This document shows, piece after piece, positions 59,925 to 64,000 of a DNA stretch of 64,000 nucleotides. The translations under genes and the position numbers were made by a program. Where the stretch lies: NCBI GenBank assembly GCA_900088475.1, contig FLMG01000893.1, positions 1 through 64,000 of the forward strand. Reading direction: 5' to 3'. Origin of the DNA: Hyphochytrium catenoides (Eukaryota > Sar > Hyphochytriomycetes > Hyphochytriales > Hyphochytriaceae). The notes under the pieces are model-generated. The model was not told where the DNA came from, searched no databases, and saw only the letters and a program-made list of their open reading frames with translations. Position 1 is the stretch's first letter. Each line of letters begins with the position of its first letter.

Positions 59925-60713
59925 TGATACGGAATGTTGAACTGACGAGCTGGTCAGCTTCCTAGGCTTCTCCTGGGTTGGTAAATGTGAAGTGAGATGC
60001 TGACGTCCTTACGTGCTCAACACTCTTCGTCTCTCGCTGGATGACCTTCTTGGAGGCTTCCTCCTCTCTCTTCTAATTGCTCTGTCCCTACACTCTACCA
60101 GCTCAGCCCTAGCACTAGCAAGCAAGCAAGCAGCAGCAGCAGCGGGATGGGGTTGGTACAGCGCCTGGATGAGCGGGTTGTCAAATCTTCAACACGCACA
60201 TTGACCCTCCCAATCCTATTCCCCTAAGAACCCCGTCAAAGCAATAAACTAACAAGCAATGCCTCCATCCTAAGCCGCCCCTGACATTGTGTACGATGTC
60301 CGCTGTAATGACGCTGTTTCAAATAACTCAGGGATCGTACGCTGTTCATTGAGCCGGTAACGAGCGGAATAGTGTTTGTAGTCAGCGTTACTGCAGTTGC
60401 TAGAGATCAATATAGAACTAAATGTTCCAGTTTATATAGACAGCTTTTGTTAGCCAAACGCAGACAGCCAGAAGCCGCAGCTCTGGAAGATGGTAATTGC
60501 GCCTTTGAAGATCCTTGGCATCGAACTGTCCTTGGCCTTGCCAGAGAAGAAGAGCTTCCAGATAGGACAAGCCATTGACCTGAAGAATAGGATAAGCTAT
60601 TGGAGTACATACTCTGAGAGTGAGGAACAGAGGCTGAGCAAAGTTAGAGCGATAGGAAGTAGTCAAGAGAGGGTTGAGACAGATAGGAAGTGCTGACATT
60701 GTAGGGATAAATA
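59925..60713. promoter_or_regulatory. Divergent intergenic region, likely two promoters
   Basis: About 790 bp between the starts of IVD (-) and a plus-strand membrane protein. A GCAAGCAAGCAGCAGCAG repeat lies near 60120-60140. No exon is supported. The promoter role is inferred from position. Confidence 0.4.
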
Positions 60714-61888
60714 ATGCCTCCAAGAGCGCGGAAGAAGAAGGACCACGCGGGCGAGAGGAAGGAGAATGATCCCAAAAAGCAGACCGATGTGTCAGAGGGC
60801 CCTGAGGAAGAAACAGACAAAGAGCTGGAGGAAGAGATCAGGAGGATGGATCAGGAGGTTGCAAGAAGGGCCAAGGCGAGGGAACAGCAAGCAGCGTTGG
60901 CCAGGGGCGAAAAAGTAAGTGAACAAAACTCATCCACTTCGAGGCCTGTAGTGGTTGACCTAACCCCCAATTGGCGGTCCTATGAGCATTTTCTGGCTTT
61001 CCAATGCCATCGGACTAGTCTTCAAATGAGCCCTAACTGCTTCAGAAGCACGGTTGCCCTAACGTCATATTGATCCGCTCAAAGAGCCGCCTTACCGTTC
61101 CTCGTAGGTTTCAAGCCGTGGAGTTGGTCCCGACGGCAAACCCTTGCCCTTCACGCAGCTTGAGCGCTTGAAGACCGCTGTGGTTATTGGTGGAGTTTTC
61201 TCCCTGTTGTACCAATATACTGACTGGTTTGATCAGGTAACATATGATGGGAATAAGCTCTTCTTCTGGCTGCGATGCGTGTGGTTTACCTAGGTAGTCC
61301 CTTTCCTCAACAAGCATCGGCACTTTTCAAGAAGATAGTTCTCTCGTTCACTGAATTATCCTCCTTCCTATTCTCTGCGCAGAGCAATGCCAGTCGTCTA
61401 CTCTGCTAGTCCTTTTGACCTTCACTGCATGTGCCGCCCGATTCATCGCTGCTAGTATTCTTTGCACCAGCTGAGCTTTCAACACGCACGATCACTCTCA
61501 ACCTTTGGGGATAATCAATGTTGCTCTCACAGATATCTTGGCCCTTGGCGTACATCGCAATTTGGACCCCGTTACTTCTGCTAGTAATGAAGAACATGAA
61601 TCCGGATGACATGATCAAGGACCTTAAGGGTCCCCTCGGGTAAGCGGAGTTGGTTTACCAAAAGGAGATGTCTAGACACAGACACAAAAGGAGAAATGGC
61701 TGGACAGTAGTTTCGGAGGTCAATGGAGAGTCAGACACGAGAGTGGGTTGGTGATGGCTGACTTAGGCGCTAGACAGAGTCTGGACAAATTCTGACCCAC
61801 TGCGCACATTGCTAACTCTTTTAGACGACCGGATGGTGCGAATGGAGGCGATCTGGGTCCAGAAATCGTTGATAAAAAGAAACAATAA
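60714..61888 (+). CDS. Small membrane protein with charged coiled coil, unrecognised
   Basis: Exons 60714-60914, 61108-61236, 61533-61639 and 61825-61888 give 166 aa with matching phases. Residues 1-65 are highly charged and helical (Lys-rich, then EETDKELEEEIRRMDQEVAR). Two hydrophobic segments follow: KTAVVIGGVFSLLYQYTDWF and ISWPLAYIAIWTPLLLLVM. The short tail is hydrophilic with Gly/Pro (DLKGPLGRPDGANGG, ending KKKQ). The terminal KKKQ with Lys at -3 and -4 positions could act as a weak ER-retrieval-like signal, which is speculative. I do not recognise the family. Reading on through the third donor would stop after PLG, which is the alternative C-terminus. Confidence 0.7.
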
Positions 61889-62028
61889 TCCATTTATACG
61901 AGCGCGGCAATGACGATCTATGAGCGGAAGCTAGGACTCGGAAGATTCGAGGACAAACTGGATCTACCTCTGGAAAAGGAGGAGTGAGAATAGAGGATAA
62001 CAACGAGTTTGCAGCGGAGAAGCAGAAA

Positions 62029-64000
62029 TTAGGCTCTGGCCCCTCCAGCGCGCATCTCAAAACTCTCATAGCCCCTCAAGTCGTCATCAGATGCTTGAGG
62101 GGAGATCGCGGCTAGTGCTGAAAGGAAATGCTGCTGCTGAACCTGTTCTGCTCGAATGTCCGAACGGAGGGAAAGAATAGCTGCTTCGCGGCATAGGCTC
62201 TGTTACACCAGGAAAGAGAGGAAATATGATTCAGGGCACACATTAACTTTGATCCTGAGGCAATGTTAACGATGACAGAGTATGAGACCGTAGCATTGCA
62301 CAATCAGGAGATCGCTATTTACGTGAGACAGGAGGTATATTATAGAACCGAAGCACGTTATAAGCACGCGTAAGGGACCCCTGGCTATAGGATCTGTCTT
62401 TATCAGAAGTTCTCCATACCTCTAGTTCCGCTCCGCTAAACCTGTCAGTATTAGTGGCAACGGCTTGTAGGTCCACATCGTCAGCAAGTGGAATTTTGGC
62501 GGTATGAATCTTGAGAATCTAAGAGAAATTGGGAAAAGAGAAGGGGTTCAATGTAAGGTGACATCAGAGTCACGGTACCCTCATTGGATTTGGAAGCGCA
62601 TGAGAGTTTTCAGGGGATATATTGGGTGGTCATAGATCTCGGTGAGGACAAAAGAGTCACGAAGCAAGAGTAAGTCATTTGCAGGTATGAAATAGAGAGA
62701 GGTATACAGTCAGTCGTCCGTTATGTATCGTGGTGTGGGAGCCAAGACAAACCTCAAAACGGGCAGCGAGGTCTGGGAGCCTCACGTACAACAGATTATC
62801 GAAGCGGCCAGGACGTAGCAGAGCAGCATCCATCATATCAGGGCGATTAGTGGCGGCAATCACCAGCAAACCTGGGGAAGAAACGGGAATTTAACGGTTA
62901 GAGGTTTGTTTGAACAAGAGGCTTAACTCAGTACGGACTGAAGGGAGAGTTACATGTACGCATCTCATAAACCCTAAGGGATATCGAAAGAGTGCCAGTA
63001 GCCAATGACGTTCAGAAACCACAAAACGCTATTGTTGTGACCCGGGCCCAATACTTTCGACCGTCGAGGGTGAAATCCAACAGTGAGCAAACACTTACCC
63101 TCTGCCGCCTCAATACCGTCCATCTCGTTCAGTAAGGTGGAAAGAACTCGCTTTCCCACTTCCTCTCCTTGATCTTTTCCACTGCCGTCTAAAGCTCTCT
63201 TTCCAACTAAAGCATCAATTTCGTCCAGGAATAGAATGCAAGGAAGAGCCGATCGTGCACGGTCAAACGCCTAAAAGACACGAAATGCATCAAAGAGTTA
63301 GTTGAGCTAGCACTAGCTTCATTGGGATACCCTTGTAGAGCCCCTGAGTTTCCTTTCTCCTGTCCAATCTTCAACCAAAGCATAGCTCTTACGCGTCGGA
63401 TGGCGGCTTCAGCATCTCCTAGATATGGGGAGTAGACGTCTAGGAACACAAGATACAATGGACAAATTAGCCAAACAAAGCGCGCATCATCCCGAGACTA
63501 AGAGGCGAGATCATGGGCTTACCTGCGCCAGAAAGAGAAAGAAATGACGCGGAGGAAGAAGACGCTGCTGCTTTTACCAACGAAGTCTTGGAGCATCCAG
63601 GATGGCCATAGAGAAGAATCCCTCGTGGCGGCTGTGATACCCAATCAGCACCAAGATATGCAGAAAAAGCATAGAAGACCCAGAGTACTTCTCCAGAATG
63701 AGCGAGCAACGATATGACTCAGAGAACGTCCAGCAAGCTGAAGGGAAAGAAGAAAACGCCATTCACACCAAAAATCTGAGCCGAATAAGCCAATACCTGG
63801 CTAGTAGACAAAGTTATAACGTGAGAGAGCACTAGAGAGTCGTGATTGAGGTAGAAGCAGCTCATTTGCATAACAAAGGATTACGGAGGGACAGCAATTG
63901 GCAAATATCGATAAGTCTCAATCCCTACTGTATCTTTACCCGAACTCCCAGCCTTCGGAACGCCTCGGGATGCTTCAGTGGCCACTCTACTGCTTTCTGC
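62029..64000 (-). CDS. AFG2/SPATA5-type AAA ATPase, D2 domain (5' end outside window)
   Basis: Exons: (64000)-63940, 63631-63523, 63439-63393, 63270-63099, 62871-62753, 62518-62420 and 62199-62029, phases consistent; the gene continues beyond 64000. The visible part is one AAA+ module of CDC48 type: [17 protein letters not shown], Walker [10 protein letters not shown], pore-loop region [16 protein letters not shown], Walker [12 protein letters not shown], then [20 protein letters not shown], sensor 1 [12 protein letters not shown], arginine-finger LLRPGRFDN, and a helical C-domain ([19 protein letters not shown]). The Cys-Ser in GCSKT is typical of the AFG2/SPATA5 group rather than CDC48 itself. 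Family role: hexameric unfoldase for release of shuttling factors from pre-60S particles. Walker A has His in place of the usual first Pro (GPPG). Confidence 0.88.

Noticed and set aside
1-64000. CRISPR arrays, bacterial operons, tRNA or rRNA genes
   Set aside because: No regularly spaced repeats and no cloverleaf or rRNA sequence noticed; gene structure is eukaryotic. A tRNA scan was not possible by eye.

Overview
The window is nuclear DNA from an intron-rich, probably unicellular eukaryote. Open frames are broken by many short GT-AG introns, mostly 45 to 250 nt, and the exons join with consistent reading phase into proteins of recognisable eukaryotic families. There are no operons and no bacterial ribosome-binding pattern. 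The gene set combines a soluble hybrid histidine kinase, a cAMP-receptor-like GPCR, TFIIIA, NOL8, COG6, CTF8, an AFG2/SPATA5-type AAA ATPase and mitochondrial isovaleryl-CoA dehydrogenase. That points to a protist or alga, but the sequence does not fix the lineage, and I see no clearly plastid gene.

Layout. 1-2.5 kb: no supported gene; a CT microsatellite. 2.5-6.3 kb (-): 1217-aa GAF/PAS hybrid histidine kinase. 7.9-9.7 kb (+): F-box/WD40 protein. 9.9-11.5 kb (-): nine-finger TFIIIA, divergent from a NOL8-like nucleolar protein at 12.0-14.1 kb (+). 14.9-16.6 kb (-): seven-helix receptor. 18.8-21.3 kb (-): hAT-like transposase frame broken by one in-frame TGA. 22.1-28.0 kb (+): about 17-exon EF-hand plus calpain-fold protein whose catalytic positions are all substituted. 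28.8-31.2 kb (+): COG6. 31.5-34.9 kb (-): 11-exon APC/LAT amino-acid transporter. 36.2-38.5 kb (+): alpha/beta hydrolase. 40.06-40.6 kb (-): exons of an unrecognised cysteine-rich gene. 42.3-43.9 kb (+): single-exon prolidase. 45.3-46.7 kb (+): SAM-domain protein. 47.9-48.5 kb (+): CTF8. 48.7-51.1 kb (-): YebC/TACO1. 52.2-54.4 kb (+): small-molecule-type methyltransferase. 54.7 to about 55.5 kb (-): Rieske protein running toward an N gap. 57.7-59.9 kb (-): isovaleryl-CoA dehydrogenase. 60.7-61.9 kb (+): unrecognised two-helix membrane protein. 62.0-64.0 kb (-): AAA ATPase, 5' part outside the window.

Most genes are unrelated housekeeping functions (Golgi tethering, sister-chromatid cohesion, mitochondrial translation, leucine catabolism, amino-acid uptake). 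One pair looks functionally linked: TFIIIA (5S rRNA transcription) and NOL8 (ribosome biogenesis) share a 475-bp divergent promoter region. The kinase, the receptor and the EF-hand/calpain protein are signalling candidates. The most unusual object is the EF-hand protein with a degenerate calpain core. Gene models were built by eye from splice signals and phase. Individual exon borders, especially where flagged, need transcript support.
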